DNA of 26,446 bases from Pelargonium nanum (taxonomy: Eukaryota; Streptophyta; Magnoliopsida; Geraniales; Geraniaceae). The translations under genes and the position numbers were made by a program. The stretch is from the NCBI GenBank assembly GCA_036897485.1, contig JAYMTF010001090.1, forward strand, positions 1 through 26,446. The letters are read 5' to 3'. The notes under the pieces were generated by a model. It ran no database searches and had not been told where the DNA came from. It worked only from the letters and a program-made list of their open reading frames with translations. Below are positions 1-22,463 of the stretch, in pieces (the first letter of the stretch is position 1; each line of letters opens with the position of its first letter).

Positions 1-14
1 CCATACCCACCCAA

Positions 15-240
15 TGAATTTGTGGGAGCGGAGTGACCCGTCCAGATCCATAAATTTTAATGAGGTGTCACTATTTTAGTGGTGGCTTAGCCTAAACCAA
101 TTAGTTCTTGGCTTAGAATCCTGATGCTCTATATATATATATTGAGAAGTTTAAGCTAAATTATTTTTGGTTTAGGTTAAGCCATTAATGAGGTGATGAC
201 ACCTCATTAAAAATCGGATCGCTCCGCTCCCACCGATTCA
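15..240. mobile_element. Foldback (MITE-like) element with long inverted repeats
   Basis: The left part reads TGAATTTGTGGGAGCGGAG and, further in, TTTTAATGAGGTGTCA. The reverse complement of the right part (ending at 240) reads TGAATCGGTGGGAGCGGAG and then TTTTTAATGAGGTGTCA. The pairing continues inwards: TGGCTTAGCCTAAACCAA near 83-100 pairs with TTGGTTTAGGTTAAGCCA near 166-184, so most of the 226 bases can fold into one imperfect hairpin around a short TA-rich loop. It has no coding capacity. I see no clear target site duplication, so the ends are approximate and the superfamily is unassigned. Confidence 0.7.
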
Positions 241-708
241 CTTGAGTGTCTATAAGTGAAATTTACTGAGGCGTTATCAGCTCATTGATTTGGCTTTGAC
301 GGAGCCAAAAATTATTAAGTTTAGATTACTTATTCTCTGTGCATATATTAAAAACAGTTTCGATTAGAAAAAATGTGAAAATAAAGTCAAGGAAAACCAT
401 AGCTTCAAAATGAAAGAAACCTTCTCATCTTGATAGTCATAGCTTACAGTAGCTCATGGCCCATAACTTTAAATCTATAGAAAGCTTTCATTATCTCTTT
501 CATTTGAATTATGCCAAAAAGTAGATTATTTGTAGGGATATCCAACCCCATTGGAATCTATCTTTTCATTTCAAGGTTAGAGCGGTCATCAATGGTCATG
601 TTTGATGATGACAAAATCACATTCGGCATCCTACAAATTTAACAAATTTGATCGAGTATCATGTCAAAGTTCATCAAACATTAATCCTTAATCCTTATAC
701 CTTTTAAT

Positions 709-960
709 AGCCATAGGAATGGCATTTTTTTCTCTGGTTTATACCGGGGTTTTTGAGCGGGCCCGCACACTTGCGGTTGACACATTTAAGCCATTTTACA
801 ACACCCAGACTAATCCCCACTCGCCCCACTGTGGGCACACTAAGCGGTAGGGGTTGACCTAGGAGTTTTTTTCCATTCACAAAGCTGGAATTCGATCTCC
901 CAACCACTTGCTTAAGGGACGTAGTGCTGAACCAACTACAAGTGATATGCCTCCGGCTTG
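709..960 (-). mobile_element. tRNA-derived SINE relic
   Basis: On the minus strand, GTAGTTGGTTCAGCAC (about 950-925) resembles an RNA polymerase III A box. GGGAGATCGAATTCCAG (about 901-885) resembles a B box and lies about 40 bases downstream, the spacing found in tRNA genes. A non-tRNA body follows and ends near an A-rich run at about 725. This is the layout of a plant SINE. A true tRNA gene is excluded because no acceptor or anticodon arms can be drawn. The 3' limit is a guess, and no target duplication was found. Confidence 0.5.
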
Positions 961-1347
961 TTTGCAAATGGATATGCCTACAGCAGCCTACATGTGGAAG
1001 AAAAATACCTACATATGAGAAAAAGTGCTGATTTATAAAGCTCCCGATTGTGCACATGTCGAGCTCACAGATAGAAATGGCAAGATTGTGAATAGCCATA
1101 TGAATGGAAAATTTTCAACGTGAAAAGAAATCTACTCTACTCATCACTCATCATCTGGAGATGTGTATATAATTATTTCAACTTTGTACACCATACTAAG
1201 CAGAAGTTCACTTTTGGAATTAAAAAAAATTAAAACATTCCAGAAGTATAGTAGACTGATTATACTGTTTAAAACAAACTCAAAATCAAACTTCTAAAAG
1301 ACATCAAACTTCTAAAAGACAAGAGCCAAAACAAATACATTTCTTGT

Positions 1348-3313
1348 TTATTGGTAAAGTCCGGGTGATTCCCAGATAAGTGAAGCCCTGATCACTCTGA
1401 TCATATCGGTAAGAGAAACAAGCCCAAGAAGCAAGCCTTGCTCCTGCTCCACTACCCAAATCCGGTGCACATGATTAGTTACAGCCTTGTCCATTGCCTC
1501 CGCTAGTGAAGACTCCGGGCGGCAAGTCACTAGCTCTTTCGGGGAAGTCCCCACAACCGTACTTGCGAGCAATGGCGTTGCTCGGATCTGCTCCGTAAAT
1601 TCTAGAGCACTCTGCGGGAACCATGACTGCAGGCTGGCTAATTGGCAACCTCTCAAATCTGTCGCCGAGAACGTCCCTATAAGCTTCCTTCCTTTGCCCT
1701 GTAAGTAGATACCATTAACTAACATACCATTAAATGTTCACTACACTAAAAAAAAACTTCCAATAAATTTATGTCACATATCTATGGATTCAATTAGAAA
1801 ATGTACGAAAAATATTTTTGTTGTTATTATCTGGGTTATCAGAAATAGACGTGACATAGATTTCTATCATAAATGTGAGTAATATAAAATACGATTTGTG
1901 TCACAATTTTTGACAGAAAACTAAAGATCTCTAACATCTAAAATAAGGTTAACGAATTCATAGGAACTTACAACTACTAGTTGCTTGTGGTCTTCTTGAA
2001 TGGCGTCCGAAGACTTGACAATGGGCACGGCATTGAGCAATCCGGCCCGCATGCACTTTATGGCTTCTATGACTTTGGTGCGATCTGTTATGGCGTAAAC
2101 ATCGCCAACAACAGCTCCTAATTCCTGGACACTGCGAGATGTGATGCCGTCCAGTTGAGAGGCATGTTCCTGCAAGAACTTGAGTAGGTCCATTTGGGTG
2201 ATCATCCTATAGCTTGATGCAGACTCTACAAGTTCCACTCCTGAGATGTTTTCCGCCTGACCATCAACGGGCACCAAGGCGCGGTGGATTCCTTTACTAA
2301 ACACTTCCATACACTCTACAATGCTGCATCCATATATATGATAAACTATCAACCTTCAAATATATGATAAAAGGTCCCTAGGGATGGCTCAATGTTCAAG
2401 AGCTACATGAGGGAAGTCATAAATTCAACTCCAATCGAGTGGTCGCATTGAGTCAGGTTGGGATAAAAGATGACATGATACGTAGGATCAATATGATCTC
2501 AACCTTATTAAAGGAATCATATTATGATAGAACTCAACCTTATTAAAGAAATCATATTATGATTGAACTCAAATATTCATAATGTGAATTTGCCTAATAT
2601 GTAAACAAATTTTGAGATGTGGCATAAGCAGTTGCCTACTACAGTCTACAGGCCAGCTCTAGCTCCACTAGGGCTCAACCTTATTACAGGAATCATATTA
2701 TGATTGAACTCAAATATTCATGATGAACTATGTGAATTTGCCTAATATGTAAACAAATTTTGAGATGTGGCATAGGCAGTTGCCTATCACAACCTATATC
2801 ACAACCTACATGCCAGCTCTAGCTCCACTGGGGCTAGACTGATTAAAAGAAAATAAAACGAAAGAGATCAAGAAACCAAACTGACCTAGTATTTGGATTC
2901 AGAGTCCAAAGACTAAGACCCTCAAGGCAGTGGCCGATGATGGAGGACACCGGCACCGACATCTTGCGATCAAGATCCAACACATCCGTCCTCACTTCAT
3001 CGTCGACGCCTCCGGCGAGGTGAGCAAGTATATCAAGCATAGTAACCATGCCAATATAATGCTTCCTCACCGCACCAGTCTGCTTATCAGACTCCAAAAT
3101 CATGGAGCCACCAGCACCAATCCACTGCCCCGGCGGAGCCGCCACTGGCACCGCCACCACCCTGTTGGCCACCAGGGTGTTCATGGTGTGGGCCAGGGTC
3201 GCCGTGTACGGCACCTCCACCAATCTCCGGCCCTTACTATCCCCACTCAACATCACATCACTCACCTTCTTCTCCTTCACCACCACATTTCTTGTTTGTT
3301 GCACCTCCTGCAT
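1348..3313 (-). CDS. PV42a: CBS-domain protein, SnRK1 gamma-like subunit of the PV42 type
   Basis: Three exons: 3313-2886, 2323-1972 and 1698-1348. The introns begin GTCAGT and GTAAGT and end in AG. The exons join in frame (428+352+351 nt) to 376 residues. Four CBS motifs are expected. The first region holds RRLVEVPYTATLAHTMNTL and PPGQWIGAGGSM, then YIGMVTMLDILAHLAGG. The exon 1-2 junction rebuilds NTSIVECMEVFSKGIHRALV. The last exon ends with a CBS motif, HVHRIWVVEQEQGLLLGLV. This family resembles the AMP-sensing gamma subunits of SNF1-related kinase; the PV42 group lacks the long N-terminal part of KING1. The length fits the family. The start is the first Met of the exon. The subfamily name comes from remembered similarity, so PV42b or another paralogue is possible. 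Confidence 0.85.
2498..2835. repeat. Tandem repeat inside intron 1 of the PV42-like gene
   Basis: The phrase CTCAACCTTATTAAAGGAAT recurs with small changes at 2498, 2533 and 2674. The first step is a 35-base unit. The second is a larger unit of 141 bases (2533-2673), repeated as 2674-2835 with about 20 extra bases from two small insertions. Both large copies share the stretch around GCCTAATATGTAAACAAATT and end in AGCTCCACTAGGGCT or AGCTCCACTGGGGCT. The repeat is entirely intronic and changes no codon. Confidence 0.85.
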
Positions 3314-3752
3314 ATTCTAATTTTCTTTTTCTTTGTTTGGCTGGAGAGAAAATATTGAACCCGGTCTAGTTGCAATAATTAAGTGGTGTCATATATGTTT
3401 GGATCGATCTTGATTTTGTTCTTGATTTTCATGGGGACAAAGATAAGGTTATGAGAACAAAGATAGTGATGACGTGGATATGTACGTGTCGATGTGCCAA
3501 CGTACGAGTTTGCATGGGATGTTCTTGGCTTGCCATTTGGCTGCCACGTAATGAAAAGCACCACCGTCTATCTTTTGTTTCTCTATTTTTTTTTCCTTTC
3601 AAATCTAGTAGGAATATTCTCCAATTTTCTTCTAATTTCTTTGAGAAATTTGCGAAATACCAACATATATATGCAACAAGTTTGAGGAAGTTCTTTGTCT
3701 ATGTGTTTATTTTGTTATAGTTAAGTAAAAACGACACGTGAAGTATTAAGAA
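3314..3752 (-). promoter_or_regulatory. Upstream region of the PV42-like gene with ACGT-core motifs
   Basis: No gene is visible here. On the minus strand a TATA-like ACATATATG lies near 3397-3388, about 75 bases before the start codon. Further upstream are GACGTGG (about 3471), TACGTGTC (about 3482), CCACGTAA (about 3543) and a palindromic G-box CACGTG (3735-3740). ACGT cores bind bZIP and bHLH factors in plants. That they act on this gene is inferred only from position. Confidence 0.35.
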
Positions 3753-3779
3753 TTAGTTTATACCCGTGCGTTCCACGGG
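3753..3779 (-). mobile_element. Candidate Helitron 3' terminus
   Basis: On the minus strand a perfect 6-bp stem, CCCGTG with CACGGG around a 5-base loop (3779-3763), is followed six bases later by CTAA and then a T (3756-3752). Plant Helitrons end with a short GC-rich hairpin just before CTRR and insert next to a T. The element would extend towards higher coordinates, but I could not find a matching 5' TC end, so this may be a fragment. Confidence 0.35.
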
Positions 3780-4389
3780 ATGACATGAATATCTATAATA
3801 AATTATTTGATTAATTAATTGACTGAAAAATATATACTAATTCAAACTTGATAAATTGAAAAGTGTTTTTAAGCTCATGCTTATGAGTCTTAAAAAATAA
3901 ACTAGGGTACCCAGTTTCTTATTTTTTAGCTTATAAGCACATAAAAAAGAGTCAGTTTGACCAATAAAAAGTTATTTATGCCCTTATAGCTTTATGTGAT
4001 TAAAATAAAAATAAAATTCATAATTTTTTTATTTGATATCCGTTTTTCATTATTTTCATGTCAATTTCGTATCTACTGTTTGCTAATAAAAAAAATGTCA
4101 ATTTCGTAATTAAAAATAAGATTGGGTCTTAAAAAAAGTTTAAATATTAATTATTTATATACAAATTTCGAGATTTTCAATTATGTATTCATAATAAAAG
4201 TAAAAAAAATAGACAAATATGAGAAAAAAATCATAACTTTGTATTTTAATTTTCAATTTTGATCTTTTTTAAAATATTCTAATGAATTTGTCACAAATAA
4301 CGTGATTATTTAAATAAAAATATTCACCCAAAAATATTATTAATGTTTTTTTATAGTTAAATCGACATTATAAACTGTTTATCAGTTTG
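3780..4389. other. AT-rich intergenic stretch without a gene
   Basis: About 600 bases of strongly AT-rich sequence with many A and T runs. No open frame with family similarity, no RNA gene and no clear repeat pair was seen. It lies between a possible Helitron end and a LINE relic and may be the body of a decayed element. Confidence 0.5.
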
Positions 4390-5700
4390 AAGAAAGATCT
4401 GGTGCAGCCTCCATCTTGCCCCAAAAACCAAGGATGATGCATCACTTTGGCAACAAAAATCAAGGCTAAAATGGCTTAATAAAGGTGATAGGAACTCTAG
4501 CTTTTTCCACCGGCTGGTTTCCTCCTGAAAAAGAAAAAACCAGATCAATGGCCTCTTCCACAGTGGATCATGGGCCAAGAAGCTCCCTGCGAATCACTTC
4601 AAATCCAGGCTTTCAAAGCCATTGCCTCAGATATATTATAGTAGGGCTTCTCTTTCATTCAATTTTTGCGGACATGGCCTCAAAATTGGAACTACCAATT
4701 TGTAAAGAGGAAGTGATCTGGTTGGCTATTAAAGATTACCAAGGATCAAAGGCTTCAATTTTTTCTTTGTTAAACATTGTTGGCGCATTATTAAGAGCGA
4801 TGTAATGGATTTCCTATTAGATTTTCATGTTAATGGGAGGATCGGCAAGGGAATAAACTCAACGTTCATAACATTTATTCCAAAATGCAGTAATCCGCAG
4901 CAGCTCGAACAATATCAGCCTGGTATCCTCTATGTACAAGCTGTTATCCAAAATTTTGATAAGCGACGTCCAGTCCGCCTTTGTCAAAGACAGGCAACTC
5001 ATCCATGGATCTTGATCGCAAGCGAGATTGTTTTCGAACTTCGCAGGCGAAAGGCTAATGCAGCAGTTATTAAACTGGATTGGGATTTTTTAAATTTTCT
5101 CTTTTCCATGTGGTTTCGAAACAAGTGGCGAATCTGAATACAAAGTGTCTCGCATCGCATGTTTCAGTTCTTATTGACGGATCCCCTTCAGTGGAGTTTT
5201 GGATTTCGCAAAGGGTTAAACAAGGTTGCCCCATGTCTCCTTTTCTTTTCATTATCGCAGCCGAGGCACTGCACTTGTTACTCGAAAGGGGTTCACGGAT
5301 CGAGGTCTTCGGAACCCCATAGCAGAAACTTTTTGCCGTGGGTGCTCAGTGATCTTTGAGGACTGCCTGCACATTATTCTCGGTTGCCCCGGGACATCTC
5401 GCCGTCTACCCGACGTCTATTCCTGACCTGCTCATCCAGTGGAGCAGTGTGCTCCAAACTCCTTTCCCAAAGTTATGGGAAGCAATTTTCCATATCAACC
5501 TATGGCACATCTGGTTAGCCCGAAACAAACTGGTATTTGAAGGAGTTGATGAGGAAGCCAATCACACTATCTCAAAAATCGCAGCTATGTCTTTCCGTGT
5601 AATATCCTCAAAGCTCAAAGAACAAGTTGATAACCAAGTTTGGTCTATTAGAAGCTCGATCGCTGATCATTATTCAGCACTAGTTTCCGTCATTTAAACT
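4390..5700 (+). mobile_element. Degenerate LINE (non-LTR retrotransposon) ORF2 relic
   Basis: Fragments in shifting frames match the ORF2 protein of plant L1-type LINEs, in the right order. About 4430-4515 encodes [20 protein letters not shown], the segment before the reverse transcriptase. About 4700-4770 gives EEVIWLAIKDYQGSKA. From 4805, FLLDFHVNGRIGKGINSTFI and FIPKCSNPQQLEQYQP follow. Then come LIASEIVFELRRRKANAAVI, a stretch with SVLIDGSPSVEFW, and QGCPMSPFLFIIAAEALHLL. The catalytic Tyr-Ala-Asp-Asp region is missing: the sequence jumps near 5315 to a C-terminal zinc-knuckle-like part (CRGCSVIFEDCLHIILGC) and LWHIWLARNKLVFEG, ending in a stop at 5695-5697. Frameshifts and an in-frame stop near 4803 confirm a dead copy. 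No poly(A) tail or target duplication was identified. Confidence 0.85.
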
Positions 5701-6101
5701 TGTTTTTGTTTTGCATTTTATTGTGATGTTTTCTTTAGGTGTTTTTAACTCCTTCTCTGATTTTATTTCCATAATTAAATTCTTGTATCGATGAAAACTA
5801 GTGTGTTTACTAGATGATAGAAGCCTGAGTAGGTGAATAGTTTTGATTTCCAATAAAATATTTTCCATTTGGGACAACAAAATTGGGGAAAACTCTCGTG
5901 AAACACATCAATGTTGGGTCCATTTATTTCAATTCCTCCACATCCTCGTGAGTCCATAAATTGTAACATCTCTCTTTATTTCCTACCCACCAACCTGACC
6001 CATCTCTTTAAAATACCCAATTTCCTACCCTGAAATTAAGTCCATGAACCACACTCTCTCTACTCTACACATCTCTCTCTACCTCCATCTCCAACCAAAA
6101 A
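5701..6101 (+). promoter_or_regulatory. Upstream region and 5' leader of TMM
   Basis: About 400 bases between the LINE relic and the TMM start codon, with no gene. A TATA-like TTTAAAATA lies near 6008-6016, roughly 90 bases before the ATG. It is followed by a CT-rich leader (CTCTCTAC, CATCTCTCTCTACC), common in plant 5' untranslated regions. The LINE ends only about 400 bases from the start codon, so any longer TMM promoter contains LINE sequence. No stomatal-lineage motif could be assigned with confidence. Confidence 0.4.
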
Positions 6102-7592
6102 ATGTCACCACTTTCTTCACTACTAATACTAAATTTGTTATGGCTGCTGCCACCACCGGCTGCTCCTTTCACGGTGATCATGTCCGACTCCGGCGTCCCC
6201 TCCGCCCTCATCGACGCCCCGCAAACCGGATTTTCCATGAACAACAACGGAGCCCGAACCGAACCCGGGGAGCAAGAGGCGGTCTACGACATCATGAAGG
6301 CCACGGGAAATGACTGGGCCACGGAAATCCCGGACGTGTGCCGCGGCCGGTGGCACGGGATAGAGTGCATGCCCGACAACCGCAACGTCTACCACGTCGT
6401 GGCGCTCTCGTTCGGGGCTTTGTCCGACGACACGGCGTTCCCGACTTGTGATCCCGCCCGCTCCCGAATCTCACCTTCCGTAACAAAACTCCCCCACCTT
6501 AGGACCCTCTTTTTTTACCGTTGCTTCACTCACAACCCTCAGCCAATCCCGCGGTTTTTGGGCCAGTTGGGTCCCACACTTCAAACGTTGGTGCTCCGGG
6601 AAAACGCCCATGTGGGCCCCATTCCCACCGAATTGGGAAATCTCACCCGTCTTAAAGTTCTCGATCTTCACAAAAACAATCTCAACGGGTCAATTCCAGA
6701 TTCATTAGGCCGTATCGCCACCCTAAGGTCTTTGGATTTGAGTGGCAATCGACTAACCGGTTTGATTCCAAATTTTAGCTTCCCGGTTCTAAATGTTTTG
6801 GACATGAACCAAAATCTCCTAATGGGTCCGATCCCATTCAGCATAGGAAGTTGTTACTCTTTAATCAAAATGGATCTTAGCCATAACCGTCTTGTCAACC
6901 CGCTACCTGAATCAATTAGCGACCTGAAAGAACTTATACTTGTGGATTTAAGCTACAATCGCCTCTCGGGCCCGTTCCCGACTTCGCTTACCGACTTATT
7001 ATCTCTCCAAGCTTTGATCCTGAAAGGCAACCCAATGGAGTCCACAATAATCCCAAGTGATGTGTTTGATGGGATGAAAAATCTTATGATCCTTATCCTA
7101 TCAAACATGAATTTGCATGGACCCATCCCAAAGTCTCTAGGCCAATTACCAAACCTACATGTACTACACCTAGACCGGAACCGCTTGAACGGGTCCATCC
7201 CCTCCAGCTTCCGGAACTCGAACCGGCTGAGCGAGTTGAGGCTCAACGACAACCAATTAACCGGACCGGTTCCATTCGGTCGAGAAATGGTTTGGAGGAT
7301 GAAGAGGAAGCTGAGGCTGTACAACAATTCAGGACTGTGCTATGAGGCAAGTAGTGGATATGAAGATGGGCTGGACTCATCATATGACTCAGGAATTGGA
7401 GTGTGTGACACAGCAACAAGGCCAGGGTCAGCAAGAACAGTGCAGCATGTTTCTACTACCAAAACCATTGATGGAGATGAGCCAGATTCAATTAATGTGT
7501 CATCTACTGCTTCTATTGTTATGCTTTCAAGTCATGTAGGTTCTTTTGTTCCATTAATGCTTTGTCTTCTTTTCATTTTATATTTATTGTGA
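6102..7592 (+). CDS. TMM: TOO MANY MOUTHS, LRR receptor-like protein of stomatal patterning
   Basis: One uninterrupted frame of 496 residues, the length expected for TMM. A hydrophobic signal peptide (about 1-22) is followed by FTVIMSDSGVPSALIDAPQT and NNGARTEPGEQEAVYDIM, near-identical to the Arabidopsis TMM N-terminus. A capping cysteine pair lies in CRGRWHGIEC. About ten leucine-rich repeats follow (roughly 130-410), for example LKVLDLHKNNLNGSIPDSL and LVDLSYNRLSGPFPTSL. Then come VWRMKRKLRLYNNSGLC, a polar tail and a C-terminal hydrophobic segment (about 472-496). There is no kinase domain, as expected. Known family role: a plasma-membrane co-receptor with ERECTA kinases that modulates EPF peptide signals and enforces stomatal spacing. 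The start codon is the first ATG after a CT-rich leader and gives a proper signal peptide. The gene looks intact. Confidence 0.96.
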   Translation: MSPLSSLLILNLLWLLPPPAAPFTVIMSDSGVPSALIDAPQTGFSMNNNGARTEPGEQEAVYDIMKATGNDWATEIPDVCRGRWHGIECMPDNRNVYHVVALSFGALSDDTAFPTCDPARSRISPSVTKLPHLRTLFFYRCFTHNPQPIPRFLGQLGPTLQTLVLRENAHVGPIPTELGNLTRLKVLDLHKNNLNGSIPDSLGRIATLRSLDLSGNRLTGLIPNFSFPVLNVLDMNQNLLMGPIPFSIGSCYSLIKMDLSHNRLVNPLPESISDLKELILVDLSYNRLSGPFPTSLTDLLSLQALILKGNPMESTIIPSDVFDGMKNLMILILSNMNLHGPIPKSLGQLPNLHVLHLDRNRLNGSIPSSFRNSNRLSELRLNDNQLTGPVPFGREMVWRMKRKLRLYNNSGLCYEASSGYEDGLDSSYDSGIGVCDTATRPGSARTVQHVSTTKTIDGDEPDSINVSSTASIVMLSSHVGSFVPLMLCLLFILYLL

Positions 7593-8599
7593 CAAGAGAA
7601 AATAATGCAATGCTAATTACTTAATTTACATACAATGTCATGTTAATTGTCTGTAAAGCTAGGTTTCTTTAGTAAGTAAATAAGTTGATTTCTTGTGTTA
7701 GAATTAGTATTTAATTTGGTTGTTTATACTATTTGTATTAAATTTAATGTCAATATACAAAAGAAAAAGAACTTCCCTTTCCATCTAATCCCAAAACTCA
7801 CTCACATCCTGACATATGAGTTTGATGGACTAATCTCAAGTAAATAGAAAACATTCATTGCATCGAATTAGGAAACTACCAAGAGAATGTGCTCATCATA
7901 AAAGAATCAGGTACACTTTCACTACCACTCTCCATGCGAGCTAGTCACACGGTTAGTGACTTAACCATCAAAGGGGTTACTGACCGGATTTAAACATCCT
8001 CAAGAACCGGTTTGCTACTAGGAGGGATCTGTTTCCCCTTATAGTAACATAACTTCTTGGTGTTTGTACTCTTTCATTCTCTCCTCGAGTTTTTGATTAA
8101 TAGAGTTCATTTGCTTAATAAAAAACCAAAAATTGCTACAAACTTTTTTTTTTATGATAAACAAGCGTGGCAACTGAGTCTTGAATCTGAGACATCTGAA
8201 GGAGCAAGCTCCTTAAGTCATTTGTCCTCGTAATAGTTGGTTGCTAGCTACAAACTCATTTAAAAGGATACAATGATTTGTAATCCTGGTTATATCAAGC
8301 ACAACATAACGATTAAGTATCGAAAGAGTAGCTGTATTGATAGGAAATTTCAGGTATCAAAAAGGAAAGGATCTGTTTACATTTAGCTTGAATGCCTACA
8401 TATATAATATATTTACAACCCGCGAACATGCCTAGATGGGCAAGGCAACCCTCCCTCAGGAATTCACCAAGCATTACAATACTACTACTAGTACAGCAAA
8501 ATGACTCCCTCCCTCCCATAAACTAATAGTATTGTTGACTTTGGAGTTACTATAGAACCAAGAGGATGCAAAGATGGGTGTGTTTCACATGGTTGTTGT
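7593..8599. other. Intergenic region between TMM and the PRP8 3' end
   Basis: Holds the 3' flanks of two convergent genes; no coding frame is supported. AATAAT at about 7601 could serve TMM polyadenylation. Around 8050-8125 the phrase GTTTTTGATTAATAGAGTTC before TTAATAAAAAACC resembles the 3' tail of plant LINEs, a weak match. About 8150-8255 begins with a T run and, on the minus strand, reads GATTCAAGACTC, loosely like a pol III B box, so a decayed SINE is possible. A PRP8 3' untranslated region must lie just left of 8600 on the minus strand, but no clear signal was picked. Confidence 0.4.
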
Positions 8600-21092
<12,493 letters not shown>

Positions 21093-21497
21093 GTTTGCGT
21101 TGCCTCGCTCTCCTTCAACTTCGGGTCCTCGCGAAAGCACTGATAATGACAGATCGCGGATTCAGCCCCCGCCACTGTTCGTCCAGCGTAATCTTTTCTA
21201 CAGCTATTCGTTCGATTTTAGGGTTTATGGGTTTTTCAGTGACTGTCTCTCAAAGAGACTACTGAGAAAATTGGTGGTGGTTTCTTTTCTACGGATAAAA
21301 TTGTGGGGAAATTGTGCATTTTAGTGATAATTACATGGAGTTGCCTGCAATTTTTCCTAAAATTAGAGTTGGCAAATCTATCTAAATATCAATTAATATA
21401 TGGATTAAAGGCAATTTTGGTATTGGCTGAAATTCAATTTGATATTCAATTAAAAAATAACGAAACACAGCATTTAAGTTAATGGGGTGTAGGGAGA

Positions 21498-21553
21498 TGA
21501 CGTGGCGAGGTCGGCTTACGTGGAAGGGTGACGTGGCCGGCCGCGGTGACGTG
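21498..21553. promoter_or_regulatory. Cluster of four ACGT-core motifs
   Basis: Within 55 bases the plus strand has TGACGTGG (21498), TTACGTGG (21516), TGACGTGG (21529) and TGACGTGT (21547). These are G-box/C-box-like sites recognised by plant bZIP factors; TGACG is also the TGA-factor core. The block is GC-rich (it includes GGCCGGCCGCGG) in otherwise AT-rich DNA. It lies about 400 bases from the PRP8 start and 950 from the U11/U12-25K start. Confidence 0.5.
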
Positions 21554-21766
21554 TCAGTTGGGAACGGTATGTAGGAGGACGATTGGACTAAAATGCAAAT
21601 TGTGGTAAGTCTAGGTTCTAAAATGGTAAAAAAATCTAAATAAAAGTCATCTCCAAAATTTTGACAAGTTCAGAGGGCCTGGAGGCATTTTACCCTCATG
21701 ATCGTTACCAAACAAGGCCTAAAATTCGAACTAGATTAAACCATTGTTTTATAAAATAAAGGAAAA

Positions 21767-22262
21767 ATGTCCAAATTGATCATCAACTATCTAGTTCGTG
21801 TCATTTTAGTACGTCAACTGTCAAACGTGTCGATTTGGTACATAACTTATGCAAACGAGCCATTTTAGTCCAAACATTTTTAAAAATCTAGTTATTTAAA
21901 GACATTCCGTCAAATTTGTTAACGAAACCGTTAAAATTACAATAAGAAAATATTTTTTAATACTAAATTGATGATGAAGAAATGATTAATATTAGAAAAA
22001 TGATCCAAATTAATCCTTGAACTATCCAGTTTGTGCCATTTTAGTCCTTAAACTATCAAACGTGTCAATTTAAAAATATTATTTTATTGTAATTTTAACG
22101 TTTCCGCTAACAAATTTGACGGAATGTCTTTAAATGGCTCCATTTCTTAAAACGTTTAGACTAAACTGACTCATTAGTATAACTAATTTACTAAATTGAC
22201 ACATTTAATAGTTAAGAGACTAAAATAGCACAAAATGAAAAGTTCAATAACTAATTTGGACT
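21767..22262. mobile_element. Long-inverted-repeat (foldback) element between the two spliceosome genes
   Basis: The left arm contains GACATTCCGTCAAATTTGTT and CGTTAAAATTACAATAAGAA (about 21901-21948). The right arm is its reverse complement, with TTATTGTAATTTTAACG and CAAATTTGACGGAATGTC (about 22084-22128). Pairing runs outwards to the phrase TCCAAATT at each end, giving arms of roughly 190 bases. The middle holds a further direct copy of the family phrase TTGAACTATCCAGTTTGTGC. There is no coding frame. ATAAAATA occurs just outside both ends and might be a target duplication, but the DNA is AT-rich. Long arms would suit a Mutator-like MITE; this is tentative. Confidence 0.75.
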
Positions 22263-22463
22263 CCTCCCTAGAATAAAATATATATATATATAAAAAAACA
22301 ATGTTGATATAGTTGGACCACAGTCCACAGTACACACACAAATAATATGACACTCACTGTTTTTTATTTATTTAAAAATGATTTAAAACACAGAGGCAGA
22401 AACCAGAAGAGGGTACGCAACGGTCTTCCCGGGTTTCAATGCCAAACCAACAACACAACACAG

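Noticed and set aside
885..950. Possible tRNA gene
   Set aside because: A and B box-like sequences exist, but the acceptor and anticodon stems do not form and a long non-tRNA tail follows, so SINE is the better call.
704..1099. 131-codon open frame on the minus strand
   Set aside because: It covers the SINE relic with its pol III boxes; the translation has no domain pattern and the frame is probably accidental.
2930..3358. 142-codon His-rich open frame antisense to PV42-like exon 1
   Set aside because: Shadow of a GC-rich coding exon in the opposite frame; the minus strand has clear CBS motifs and this one has no family similarity.
6138..6671. Several antisense open frames in the 5' half of TMM
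   Set aside because: They arise from codon bias of the TMM coding strand; none has similarity or gene signals.
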